Below, piece after piece: positions 19,496-27,891 of a stretch of DNA of 55,109 nucleotides. The translations under genes and the position numbers were made by a program. Each line of letters starts with the position of its first letter. Within the stretch, counting starts at the first letter, position 1. The notes under the pieces were generated by a model. The model saw only the letters and a list, made by a program, of their open reading frames with translations. It had not been told where the DNA came from and ran no database searches. Source of the DNA: Gammaproteobacteria bacterium (GTDB lineage Bacteria; Pseudomonadota; Gammaproteobacteria; GCA-001735895); NCBI GenBank assembly GCA_029862125.1, contig JAOTXY010000016.1:1-55109 (forward strand), written 5' to 3'.

Positions 19496-21298
19496 TCAGG
19501 CAGCGGATGCTTTTTCAATTTCGTCTTCATCCAGCACGACTTCCTGAGCCGCTTCAGCCACGAGATCGGAGTGCGAGAACAGTAGCGCCTGGGCCGTGTC
19601 GAGCAGATGGCGCGAAGTTTCGTCCACGTAATTGAAGTCATTGAGCAGCGAGGTTGCCATAATCGGCGTAATCCGATCATCTCTCAGTATCTCAGTGATC
19701 CGTACGTCAAGATCCGCGTGCGCAGACTGTACTTCCGCCTTAAGCTCGTCCATCTCCAATATCGCAATCGCATGATCAATATCTTCTTCACCGCGCAGGC
19801 GATAAATTTCCCGCAGAATCATCGCGATCTGGTACCTGAGTTTGTTGTATTCGTCGCGAATATGTTCATTGTCGGAAAGCATGTACTTGGTTGTGTTCTT
19901 GCGCAAATGCTTAATGTGCTTGACGCATTCGACGATTTCACCCGCGGCCCTGCGCAGACGGTACATTTCCTCGGAAAAATCGCTGGACATGTGCGCCTGA
20001 GCGTTTGAAATGAAATCCACGATCGCGCTGTACAGGACTTTGACCTTGCTCTCGTATAACTCGTCCAAATCAAATTCGTGCACTTCCCTGTCATTATCGA
20101 TAGTTTTTTCAAGGTCCTCGGAGGTCAGTATCTCGGTTCGATGCAGATTGATCCCGTGGGCCATGAGCTCGAAGGCTGAATCGAACAGGTGCCAGACCTC
20201 CTTCTTCAGTGACTTCAGCACGGTTTCGGGGAACTCGATCGCTGCTTCGCTGAGGTACAGGGGTTCGGCAAGATCCTTCGCTTTTTCGGGGAGAGACTTG
20301 ATCAGAAAATTCGACAACCGATGGATCAGGGGAACCATTATCAGAACACCCGCGAGATTGAACAAGGTATGAAATACCGCCAGTTTCATCGTGTAATTGT
20401 CGTCGGCTATGCCCACGCTGTTGCTGACGACATCGACCGCCCAGATAAACTGGCTGATGAAAGCGATTGCGACAACACCGGTGACGACATTGAATATCAG
20501 GTGCGCACCCGCCAGCCGTTTGCCTTCAACATTGGCGCTCAGTGCTCCGATGATGGCGGTTATCGTCGTGCCGACGTTGGCGCCGATGGCAAGCGCAAGG
20601 CCATTATCATAGGTTATCTGTGATGCCGCCAATGCCGTTAGAATCAGCACCAGCGTGGCGTGGCTGGATTGCATGACTACAGTCGCCGCGGCACCGATCG
20701 CGGCAAACAGGAATAATCCGGGATAACCCGCTACCGCCAGTGAAGCCAGGTCGAAGCTGTCTTTAAACGCTTCGAATCCTTCCTTCATGTAATGAATGCC
20801 CAGAAACAGGAATCCCAGTCCGGCGAGGACGGCACCCGCACCCTTTAGGTACTTGGACTTCTGGAACGACAAAACAATGCCGAACACCAGCATCGGCATA
20901 GCATAAGCGGAGATTTTTACCTTGAGTCCGAAGGCGGCGACCAGCCAGGCGCCGGTCGTAGTGCCGATGTTGGCACCGAAAATAATTCCGATCCCGGCAA
21001 CCAGCGTAACCAGCCCGGCACTGATGAAGGAAATGGTGATGACCGACACCAGCGAGCTTGATTGCATGATCGACGTGGACACAACCCCAAATAACAGGCT
21101 CTTCCAGGTTTTATTGGTGGTTTTCTGTAACAGCTTTTCCAGCACGCCGCCGGTAAAAGCCTTGAATCCATCTTCGAGGAAGAGCATGCCAAATAAAAAT
21201 ATCGAAACACCGGCAGCGATTTCCTTGAAGTCAGGGCTTACCCAGAATCCATAGGCCAGTATTAGCAGAATGGTTGGTAGAAGTGTTTTTTTCAGCAT
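19496..21298 (-). CDS. Na+/phosphate cotransporter family protein with PhoU-like tail
   Basis: 600 residues. The N-terminal about 330 form two inverted Na_Pi_cotrans repeats, each with the signature QSS (MQSSSLVSV and MQSSHATLV) and glycine-rich GANIGTT / GANVGTT segments. About eight membrane helices are apparent. The C-terminal about 230 residues are a cytoplasmic helical PhoU-like region. Family knowledge: sodium-driven phosphate transport or related anion efflux, for the NptA/YjbB type. ATG 21298 has GGGGAG 7 nt upstream. It is followed by the 79-residue gene. Confidence 0.9.
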   Translation of the reverse strand: MLKKTLLPTILLILAYGFWVSPDFKEIAAGVSIFLFGMLFLEDGFKAFTGGVLEKLLQKTTNKTWKSLLFGVVSTSIMQSSSLVSVITISFISAGLVTLVAGIGIIFGANIGTTTGAWLVAAFGLKVKISAYAMPMLVFGIVLSFQKSKYLKGAGAVLAGLGFLFLGIHYMKEGFEAFKDSFDLASLAVAGYPGLFLFAAIGAAATVVMQSSHATLVLILTALAASQITYDNGLALAIGANVGTTITAIIGALSANVEGKRLAGAHLIFNVVTGVVAIAFISQFIWAVDVVSNSVGIADDNYTMKLAVFHTLFNLAGVLIMVPLIHRLSNFLIKSLPEKAKDLAEPLYLSEAAIEFPETVLKSLKKEVWHLFDSAFELMAHGINLHRTEILTSEDLEKTIDNDREVHEFDLDELYESKVKVLYSAIVDFISNAQAHMSSDFSEEMYRLRRAAGEIVECVKHIKHLRKNTTKYMLSDNEHIRDEYNKLRYQIAMILREIYRLRGEEDIDHAIAILEMDELKAEVQSAHADLDVRITEILRDDRITPIMATSLLNDFNYVDETSRHLLDTAQALLFSHSDLVAEAAQEVVLDEDEIEKASAA

Positions 21299-21480
21299 CG
21301 CGATCTCCCCATATCAGGCTTAAATTGCCGAATTACCTTAAAGATACTGCGCGAAGTCATTTATTATGGGAGGCAATCTTATTGATTTTTATAAAGTTTT
21401 TCCCCATAAACCATTTCTTTGAAAACCCGGGCTTGCAAAGAAATCAGGCTTCAGGCTCTCACTCTACCACACAATAAAAC

Positions 21481-21504
21481 GTCATACCCGCTTCAGCGGG
21501 AATC
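21481..21504 (+). repeat. REP-like palindromic unit
   Basis: GTCATACCCGCTTCAGCGGG followed by AATC, with stem CCCGC-TTCA-GCGGG at 21487-21500. This resembles the GTCATTCCCGC...GCGGGAATCC repeats scattered between genes in many gammaproteobacteria. Only one copy was recognised in the window. Confidence 0.45.
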
Positions 21505-21552
21505 TGGCATCGCAACAACTGGGATTCAAACCATAGCACCCTGCGCCTGTGG

Positions 21553-21566
21553 TTGACATTTATCAA
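21553..21566 (+). promoter_or_regulatory. Dnr/FNR-family box upstream of the nirE operon
   Basis: TTGACATTTATCAA has one Dnr-type half (TTGAC) and one FNR-type half (ATCAA) with a 4 nt spacer. Its centre is 120 nt before the nirE ATG, so transcription would start near 21601 if it is class II. Confidence 0.7.
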
Positions 21567-21679
21567 ATACAAAAAAAGGCCCTCTATCAATAATGATGCC
21601 ATCGATTCGCAGCCTCGATAACAGGTAAAACAAACACGTAAAGGCCCTGAAAACCAGGCCACAGCGACAGGTACCATCT

Positions 21680-22486
21680 ATGACGACTAAAGGCTTTGTT
21701 TCACTGGTAGGCTCCGGCCCCGGGGACCCCGAATTACTCACCGTAAAAGCGCTGAGATTGATACAGCAGGCCGACGTAGTGGTTTTCGACCGCCTGGTCA
21801 GCGCCGAAATACTGAACCTGATTCCGCACGGGGTAAGCCAGATCTCGGTCGGTAAGTCCCCCGGAAAACACTGCGTGCCGCAGGATCAAATCAATGAAAT
21901 CATCGTCAGCCTGTCACTCTCGGGTCGACGCGTGGTGCGCCTGAAAGGTGGGGATCCGTATATCTTCGGGCGCGGTGGCGAAGAGGCCCTGGTATTGCGT
22001 CAACACGGCATCCCTTTCGAAGTTGTCCCCGGGGTTACCGCCGCAGCGGGCTGCAGCAGCTATAGCGGCATCCCACTGACGCATCGCGGTCTCAATCATG
22101 GGGTGCGCTTTATCACCGGACATCAAATGAACGATGAAACCCTGGATATCGACTGGAACAAGGTGGCCGACCCGGACTGCACCCTGGTGATTTACATGGG
22201 ACTCGCGAACCTGCAGACAATCTGTGTCGAACTCGTGCGTGCGGGCCTGCCCGCATCGACACCAGCCGCCGCGGTGCACGGCGGCACGACCGCGCACCAA
22301 CAGAAAGTCATTGCGACTTTATCGGACCTGGCCGAAGCGGTAGTCACCGCGGGATTGAAATCACCAGTCACCACAATCATTGGCGAGGTTGTTACGCTCA
22401 GCGATGAGCTCGACTGGTTTCAGTCTGACTACCAGCAAGACGAGAGGGTCGTGGCATATGACTCGTTTAACCTGGCTCGCGCTTAG
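21680..22486 (+). CDS. nirE: Uroporphyrinogen-III C-methyltransferase of the heme d1 operon
   Basis: SAM-dependent enzyme that methylates uroporphyrinogen III at C2 and C7 to precorrin-2, the first committed step of heme d1 synthesis. The 268 residues carry VGSGPGDPELLTVKA near the N-terminus, then KGGDPYIFGRGGEE, VPGVTAAAGCSSYSGIPLTHR and IYMGL, all family signatures. No fused CysG dehydrogenase or HemD domain is present. It is the first gene of an operon in which all following genes overlap. Its placement with nirC-F-G-H-DL-J supports the name nirE rather than cobA. Confidence 0.92.
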   Translation: MTTKGFVSLVGSGPGDPELLTVKALRLIQQADVVVFDRLVSAEILNLIPHGVSQISVGKSPGKHCVPQDQINEIIVSLSLSGRRVVRLKGGDPYIFGRGGEEALVLRQHGIPFEVVPGVTAAAGCSSYSGIPLTHRGLNHGVRFITGHQMNDETLDIDWNKVADPDCTLVIYMGLANLQTICVELVRAGLPASTPAAAVHGGTTAHQQKVIATLSDLAEAVVTAGLKSPVTTIIGEVVTLSDELDWFQSDYQQDERVVAYDSFNLARA

Positions 22487-22778
22487 CCTCATGGTTGCGG
22501 CTCCACTTGCCGCAAGCGATCAACTTTCCGGTGATCGCCAACAGGAGCTACGCAATGTTCTGATCCAGGATTGTGGCTCTTGCCACGGCCTGACGATGCA
22601 CGGTGGACTGGGACCCGCACTGGTGCCAGACAAGCTGTCGGGGAAATCCATCGAGTATCTCAGTAGCGTGATTTTAAACGGTCGACCCGGTACGGCTATG
22701 CCAGCCTGGCGCTCGCTATTGTCTCCCGCCGAAGCGCGCTGGATGGCAAACCAACTGTTACAGGGAGAGGTACAGTGA
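22458..22778 (+). CDS. nirC: NirC: small periplasmic cytochrome c
   Basis: ATG 22458 is chosen because it begins a normal signal peptide (LTWLALSLMVAAPLAA). A longer frame would extend deep into nirE. The 106-residue protein has one heme motif (CGSCH) and a likely axial Met in GRPGTAMPAW. NirC-type cytochromes are linked to NirS maturation or electron supply in Pseudomonas-type clusters. The gene overlaps nirE by 29 nt and nirF by 4 nt (GTGA). Confidence 0.88.
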   Translation: MTRLTWLALSLMVAAPLAASDQLSGDRQQELRNVLIQDCGSCHGLTMHGGLGPALVPDKLSGKSIEYLSSVILNGRPGTAMPAWRSLLSPAEARWMANQLLQGEVQ

Positions 22779-23941
22779 GCAGGTTTGCGATTTGCCTGTT
22801 ACTGCTAGCGCTGACAAGCTTGCCAGCGGCTGCACGAGGTACCGGCGACCTCGGTCTTTTCATTGAACGCGCCAGCAGTAGCGCCCAGATTATTGAAACC
22901 AGCACCAATACCAGCATCGGCCGGGTCAGTGAACTCGGTGATTTATCTCATGCTTCAGTGGTTTATTCGCGTGATGCTCGTTTTGCCTATGTTTTCGGAC
23001 GCGACGGGGGCTTGAGTAAAGTTGATATCCTGAACGCTGAGATCAGCGCGCGTATCCTGCAATCCGGCAATAGTATTGGTGGCGCAATTTCGCAGGATGG
23101 TCGCCTGGTCGCGGTTTCGAACTACGAGCCCGGTGGCGTCAAAGTATTTGACGCTGACACACTCGCACTGGTCGCCGATATCCCGGCCACGTTCGGCGAT
23201 AACCAGCAACGCTCCAAGGTCATCGGGCTGGTCGACGCACCCGGCCACAAGTTCGTGTTTGCACTCTGGGATGCGGACGAAATCTGGGTGCTCGATATGT
23301 CAGACCCGACCAGTCCGCATATCCAGAAGTTTCACGACATCGGCCGCAATCCCTATGACGCGCTAATCACTTCCGATGGACGCTATTACCTTGCCGGCCT
23401 GTTCGGTGAAGACGGCATGGCCATGCTCGACCTGTGGAACCTCGAGTCGGGGATTACCCGCATCCTGCCGAATTACGGTAAGGGCGAACAAAAATTACCG
23501 GTCTACAAGATGCCTCACCTCGAGGGTTGGGCGGTCGCCGGAGACTTCGCATTCGTGCCCGCCGTGGGCCGCCACGAGGTGCTCGTGATCAACCTGCGCA
23601 ACTGGAAGGAAGCTGGTCGAATCAAGGTGCATGGTCAACCGATTTTCGTCATGGCGCGTCCCGATGGTCGCCAGGTCTGGGTTAATTTCGCGCTACCCGA
23701 CAACGATACGATCCAGGTGATCGATACGCAGACACTTGCAGTTATACGGAAGCTCAAACCAGGCAAAGGGGTTTTACATATGGAATTCGAACCACGCGGC
23801 GAGGAAGTCTGGTTGTCGGTGCGTGACGAAAACCGCGTCGAGGTTTACGACACCAGGACCTTCGAGCGCAAAACCTCGCTACCGGCGACCAAACCCAGCG
23901 GCATTTTCTTTACCGCGCGTGCACATCGGATCGGGCTGTGA
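22775..23941 (+). CDS. nirF: NirF: heme d1 biosynthesis protein
   Basis: Periplasmic propeller protein related to the d1 domain of NirS and needed for a late step of heme d1 formation. The 388 residues begin with a signal peptide (FAICLLLLALTSLPAAA). They continue as repeated beta-blades with motifs such as AYVFGRDGGLSKVDI and GEEVWLSVRDENRVEVYD. It starts with GTG overlapping the nirC stop and ends overlapping the nirG start. Length is normal for NirF, and it lacks a cytochrome c domain, unlike NirS or NirN. Confidence 0.93.
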   Translation: MSRFAICLLLLALTSLPAAARGTGDLGLFIERASSSAQIIETSTNTSIGRVSELGDLSHASVVYSRDARFAYVFGRDGGLSKVDILNAEISARILQSGNSIGGAISQDGRLVAVSNYEPGGVKVFDADTLALVADIPATFGDNQQRSKVIGLVDAPGHKFVFALWDADEIWVLDMSDPTSPHIQKFHDIGRNPYDALITSDGRYYLAGLFGEDGMAMLDLWNLESGITRILPNYGKGEQKLPVYKMPHLEGWAVAGDFAFVPAVGRHEVLVINLRNWKEAGRIKVHGQPIFVMARPDGRQVWVNFALPDNDTIQVIDTQTLAVIRKLKPGKGVLHMEFEPRGEEVWLSVRDENRVEVYDTRTFERKTSLPATKPSGIFFTARAHRIGL

Positions 23942-24396
23942 GGCAGTATTCCAAACTCGAACAACGTCTGCTAAACGAGTTTCAGCAGGGTATGCCGCTG
24001 AGTTCAACGCCCTATGCCGATATAGCCAAACAGCTTGGCGTCTATGAAACCACGGTACTTGAAACCCTGAAACGACTGCAGACAGAGGGCGTGGTCAGTC
24101 GAGTGGGTGCGGTTTTTCGCCCCAACCGAATTGGTGCCAGTACCCTGGCGGCAATGGCGGTGCCCGCAACGGAACTCGAAGATGTCGCCGCGATCGTCAA
24201 TGAATTCGACGAAGTCAATCACAACTACGAACGCGAGCACCGCTTCAACCTGTGGTTCGTAGTGGTCGCAAGTGACGAGGATCAGCTGGAAAAGGTCATG
24301 GCTGAAATCGAGGAGCGATGCGGATACCCGGTGCTCGACCTGCCACTACTGAATGAACACTTCATCGACCTGGGATTTGATCTGAAATGGACATGA
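23938..24396 (+). CDS. nirG: Siroheme decarboxylase subunit, NirG-like (Lrp/AsnC fold)
   Basis: The 152 residues have an Lrp/AsnC-type winged helix (PYADIAKQLGVYETTVLETL) followed by an AsnC ligand-binding-like half (HNYEREHRFNLWFVVVA). Proteins of the NirD/G and NirL/H types together decarboxylate 12,18-didecarboxysiroheme precursors in heme d1 synthesis. The segment SRVGAVFRPNRIGASTLAAMAVP fits my memory of NirG better than NirD, but that assignment needs alignment. It starts with GTG overlapping nirF and overlaps the next gene by 10 nt. Confidence 0.8.
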   Translation: MRQYSKLEQRLLNEFQQGMPLSSTPYADIAKQLGVYETTVLETLKRLQTEGVVSRVGAVFRPNRIGASTLAAMAVPATELEDVAAIVNEFDEVNHNYEREHRFNLWFVVVASDEDQLEKVMAEIEERCGYPVLDLPLLNEHFIDLGFDLKWT

Positions 24397-24914
24397 GAAG
24401 AGATTCCCGCTTTGAGAATGCGCTGATCGAGGTAATCAGCCAGGGCTTACCGCTGACCAGCCATCCGTACGCAGCGATCGCGGAGCAGCTCAACTGCAGC
24501 GAGGCACAGGTCATCGAAGGCATTAATCGAATCATGATGCGTGGCGACATGAAACGTTTCGGCGTCGTCGTTCGCCACCGCAAGCTGGGTTACCGTGCCA
24601 ACGGCATGGTGGTGTGGGACATTCCGGATGCGCGCGTTACCGAAATCGGCCATTGCATCGGCCAATATTCTTTCGTTACGCTGTGTTATCAACGCCCCAG
24701 GCGGCTGCCCGAATGGCCCTATAACCTGTTCAGCATGATCCACGGGCAAGACCGGGATGCCGTCATCGAGCAGGTCGAGTTCATCGTCCGGCAATGCGGA
24801 TTAAGCGACATCAACCATGAGATTCTGTTCAGCAACCGCTGCTTCAAACAGCGTGGCGCAAGCTACGCGCGCAAACAAAACCTGACCCTGCCCGGAATGG
24901 TGCGCAGTGAATGA
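24387..24914 (+). CDS. nirH: Siroheme decarboxylase subunit, NirH-like (Lrp/AsnC fold)
   Basis: A 175-residue partner of the preceding protein. It has an Lrp-like helix-turn-helix (PYAAIAEQLNCSEAQVIEGI), then KRFGVVVRHRKLGYRANGMVVWD and CYQRPRRLPEWPYNLFSMIHG, the conserved region of the NirL/NirH subunits. The RFGVVVRH wording suggests NirH rather than NirL; confidence in the letter is moderate. Its stop overlaps the start of the nirDL fusion gene. Confidence 0.8.
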   Translation: MDMRRDSRFENALIEVISQGLPLTSHPYAAIAEQLNCSEAQVIEGINRIMMRGDMKRFGVVVRHRKLGYRANGMVVWDIPDARVTEIGHCIGQYSFVTLCYQRPRRLPEWPYNLFSMIHGQDRDAVIEQVEFIVRQCGLSDINHEILFSNRCFKQRGASYARKQNLTLPGMVRSE

Positions 24915-25884
24915 ATTGAGCCGCCAGTTTATTAATCGCTACCAGGGTGGTTTCCCGATCGAGGAACAGCCTTTTGCCAGCGTTGCCAGCGAACTCGGAA
25001 CCGACAGCACCACGATTATCGGCATGATCCAGGAATTGCTGAATGACGGCGTATTGAGCCGTTTTGGTCCGCTGTATGACGCTTCCAGCATGGGTGGCAG
25101 TCTGACCCTGGCCGCGTTGTCGGTGTCGGATGACAGGTTCGACGAGGTCACGGAAATGGTAAATGCGATGACCGAAGTTGCGCATAACTACCGCCGCGAA
25201 CACGAACTCAACATGTGGTTCGTGATCGCTACCGAAACCCCTGAACAATTACAGAAAACCATAGATCAAATCGAGCAGGCAGCCAACCTGCCGGTATACA
25301 ACTTTCCCAAGTTGCAAACCTTTTACCTTGGACTGTGGTTGCTGCTCGATGACTCGGGCGGGGTTAGCACGCAACCCCTGCCAGGCCCACTCAAGCAAGG
25401 GGGCATGATAATCGATGAACTGGACCGCAAAATCGTGCAGGCAACCCAGGATGGCCTGCCACTGCAGACGGCGCCCTATACCGAAATCGCCGGGTCCTGC
25501 GGCTGCGATACGGAAACCGTGATGCAGCGCATGCGTCGTATGCTCGAACGCGGTGTCATTCGTCGCATCGGCGCAATACCGAACCACTATCGTTTAGGCT
25601 TAAGCGCTAACGGCATGTCAGTCTGGGATGTCAATGACGAAAAACTGCTTGAACTTGGCGCCCGGGTCGGCAGGCTGGATTTTGTCAGCCACTGTTATGA
25701 AAGGCCACGTCATTTGCCACTATGGCCCTATAACCTGTTTGCGATGGTGCACGGTCATGATCGTGACGAGGTTAGTTCTAAAGTCGAGCAGATCACCGAA
25801 CTGCTGGGGTCTGAGTGCAAGCAGCATGACGTCCTCTTCAGCACCCACATCCTTAAAAAAACCGGATTGAGGTTAGTCGCCTGA
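24907..25884 (+). CDS. nirDL: Fused siroheme decarboxylase NirD-NirL
   Basis: 325 residues made of two Lrp/AsnC-type units. Residues about 1-150 are NirD-like (VLSRFGPLYDASSMGG, VAHNYRREHELNMWF). Residues about 165-325 are NirL-like (VIRRIGAIPNHYRLGLSANG, CYERPRHLPLWPYNLFAMVHG), joined by a short Pro/Gly linker. Family knowledge: fused NirDL proteins occur in some denitrifiers and carry the complete siroheme decarboxylase activity. Together with the separate G- and H-like genes, all four classical subunits are present in three genes. It overlaps the nirH-like gene by 8 nt and nirJ by 1 nt. Confidence 0.85.
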   Translation: MNELSRQFINRYQGGFPIEEQPFASVASELGTDSTTIIGMIQELLNDGVLSRFGPLYDASSMGGSLTLAALSVSDDRFDEVTEMVNAMTEVAHNYRREHELNMWFVIATETPEQLQKTIDQIEQAANLPVYNFPKLQTFYLGLWLLLDDSGGVSTQPLPGPLKQGGMIIDELDRKIVQATQDGLPLQTAPYTEIAGSCGCDTETVMQRMRRMLERGVIRRIGAIPNHYRLGLSANGMSVWDVNDEKLLELGARVGRLDFVSHCYERPRHLPLWPYNLFAMVHGHDRDEVSSKVEQITELLGSECKQHDVLFSTHILKKTGLRLVA

Positions 25885-27107
25885 TGTTTCGTATAAGCCG
25901 ATATATGCATGCACTCGCAAGCGGGCAGAGTGTTTCTCCCACCCCTAAACCCGTGATGATGGGTAGTGGGCCGGTCGTGATCTGGAACCTGATTCGGCGC
26001 TGCAACCTGGCCTGCAAACATTGCTATGCAACCTCCGCGGACATCGATTTTGAGGGAGAGCTTAGCACTGAAGAAGTGTTTGCGGTAATGCAGGACCTCA
26101 AGTCATTCGGGGTATCGGTGCTAATCCTCTCGGGTGGCGAACCACTACTGCGCCCGGATATTTTCGAGATTTCCGCGGTTGCCAGGGAGATGGGCTTCTA
26201 CGTCGGGCTCTCCAGTAACGGCACCCTGATCACCGAGGAGAATATCTCTGATATTGAGCGCATTGGCTATGACTATGTCGGGGTCAGCCTCGATGGCATG
26301 CGTGAAACCCATGACTGTTTTCGTCGCAAGCAGGGCGCATTCGATGAGTCCTTACGAGGGATCCGGTTATGCCATGATGCGGGGATCAAGGTTGGATTAC
26401 GTTTTACCTTAACCCAGGACAATGCCAGCGAACTTCCGGACCTGCTGCAATTAATGCATGCTGAAGACATCGACAAGTTTTACCTGTCACACCTTAATTA
26501 CGCTGGACGTGGTAATCGCAACCGTGCAAGTGACCTGCACTACCGGATGACGCGTAGCGCCATGGACCTGTTGTTCGAAACCTGCTGGCAGGACGTCCAG
26601 GCCGGCGTGAAACGAGAATTCGTCACCGGTAACAACGACGCCGATGGCGTATACCTGCTGCAATGGGCCGCCCAGCATATTCCCGAGCACGTAGAGGCAT
26701 TGCGCAAGCAGTTGCTGCGCTGGGGTGGTAATTCGTCCGGCGTCAACATCGCTAATATTGACAACCTGGGCACCGTGCACCCGGATACCATGTGGTGGGA
26801 TTACAGCATCGGTAACGTCCGGCAGCGACCTTTTTCAGAAATCTGGCAGGACACCTCGGATCCCCTGATGGCCGGTTTGAAAGCCGCGCAGCGACCGCTC
26901 GAAGGACGCTGTGCAAAATGTCAGCACCTCGCTATCTGTGGCGGTAATTCGCGCACCCGGGCCTGGCAGCTAACCGGCAATCCATGGGCAGAGGACCCGG
27001 GTTGTTACCTCAGTGATGCGGAGATTGGCGTAGAGAATATGCCACAGCGAGTCGAATTGACACCTTACCGACGCAAGCAGGAAGCCGAAAAGGAATTACA
27101 CACCTAG
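25884..27107 (+). CDS. nirJ: NirJ: radical SAM enzyme of heme d1 biosynthesis
   Basis: Radical SAM protein that introduces the side-chain changes converting didecarboxysiroheme towards heme d1. The 407 residues have the 4Fe-4S motif CNLACKHC (C40, C44, C47), the SAM-binding GGEPLLRPD segment, and a SPASM-like C-terminus with CAKCQHLAICGG and a final Cys in EDPGCYL for an auxiliary cluster. Start and preceding stop overlap (TGATG). It is the last gene of the operon and ends 15 nt before the convergent dnr gene. Confidence 0.94.
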   Translation: MFRISRYMHALASGQSVSPTPKPVMMGSGPVVIWNLIRRCNLACKHCYATSADIDFEGELSTEEVFAVMQDLKSFGVSVLILSGGEPLLRPDIFEISAVAREMGFYVGLSSNGTLITEENISDIERIGYDYVGVSLDGMRETHDCFRRKQGAFDESLRGIRLCHDAGIKVGLRFTLTQDNASELPDLLQLMHAEDIDKFYLSHLNYAGRGNRNRASDLHYRMTRSAMDLLFETCWQDVQAGVKREFVTGNNDADGVYLLQWAAQHIPEHVEALRKQLLRWGGNSSGVNIANIDNLGTVHPDTMWWDYSIGNVRQRPFSEIWQDTSDPLMAGLKAAQRPLEGRCAKCQHLAICGGNSRTRAWQLTGNPWAEDPGCYLSDAEIGVENMPQRVELTPYRRKQEAEKELHT

Positions 27108-27122
27108 GCAGGATTGGTTACG

Positions 27123-27800
27123 CTATCCCGAACAAAGGCTGATCATCGCTTCCCGATCGTGAATCGTGACATTACGGCCGTCGATCGACACAATTTCCTG
27201 TTCGTGCAGATTTTTCAGAATCCGTGAAAAGGTTTCGGGTTTGACCGATAACCGCGACGCTATGACGCTCTTGGCGATCTTGAGTTCAAAGCTATCCTTG
27301 TCAGGCGCAGAATGGTGCAACAGGTAGGCAACCGTGCGCACGGTGCCGGTGTCCAGGCTGAGCGCGTCAATTTCACTAATCAGCCCGCGCAAGCGAAAAC
27401 TCATCTTACCCAGCAGCAGAAAACAGGTATCGATTGACTCGCGCAACATTGACTTGAAGTCCTTGCAGTTAATGCCAATCACCCTGCTCGGCGTGAGCGC
27501 GGTCGCGGTAACCGGGTAATGGGGTTCATCCATAAACATCAGGGCCTCGGCAAAGGTCGCACCGTCCTCCATGATTTCGACGACCTTTTCCTTACCTTCG
27601 GGTGATACGCGAAACAACTTGATCCGTCCCGACAACACGAGGTAGAAACTGGTAGCGTTATCCCCCTGGAAAAATAGCGACTCACCCTCGACCATGTCGG
27701 TGACATGGGAATGACGGCGTACGCGATCCATTTGAGCTTCCGTCAACTCAGAAAACAGGTGTGACGTGCTCAGCGCTTCGAGTATACCTTTGGAATCCAA
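27123..27800 (-). CDS. dnr: Dnr/NnrR-type Crp-Fnr regulator (predicted NO sensor)
   Basis: 225 residues: a cyclic-nucleotide-like sensory domain (1-120), a dimerisation helix, and a winged helix with recognition helix KPETFSRILKNL. The E-xx-SR of that helix reads TTGAC/TTGAT half-sites in this family. The N-terminal cysteine cluster of oxygen-sensing Fnr is absent, placing it with the heme-type NO sensor Dnr. The frame starts with TTG at 27800, with AGGGA 7 nt upstream; no ATG fits near the start. It is convergent with nirJ. Boxes of the matching type precede nirS, nosR and nirE. Confidence 0.85.
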   Translation of the reverse strand: MDSKGILEALSTSHLFSELTEAQMDRVRRHSHVTDMVEGESLFFQGDNATSFYLVLSGRIKLFRVSPEGKEKVVEIMEDGATFAEALMFMDEPHYPVTATALTPSRVIGINCKDFKSMLRESIDTCFLLLGKMSFRLRGLISEIDALSLDTGTVRTVAYLLHHSAPDKDSFELKIAKSVIASRLSVKPETFSRILKNLHEQEIVSIDGRNVTIHDREAMISLCSG

Positions 27801-27891
27801 TCTAAGTCCCTGTGAAATTCAGCATTTGACCAGGGCGGAATATTGACATGAAACCGATTGATTCGCACCGGTTTTTTCGATCAAGCCGGGC

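Larger units (their letters stand above)
21299..21679. other. Divergent promoter region of the Na/Pi gene and the nirE operon
   Basis: 381 bp without a gene. It holds a REP-like hairpin (21487-21500) and a Dnr-type box (21553-21566). The remainder towards the Na/Pi gene is AT-rich, and I see no further motif in it. Confidence 0.6.

Noticed and set aside
27858-27884. TTGAT ... ATCAA pair upstream of dnr
   Set aside because: The halves are 17 nt apart, not the 4 nt needed for a Crp-Fnr palindrome.
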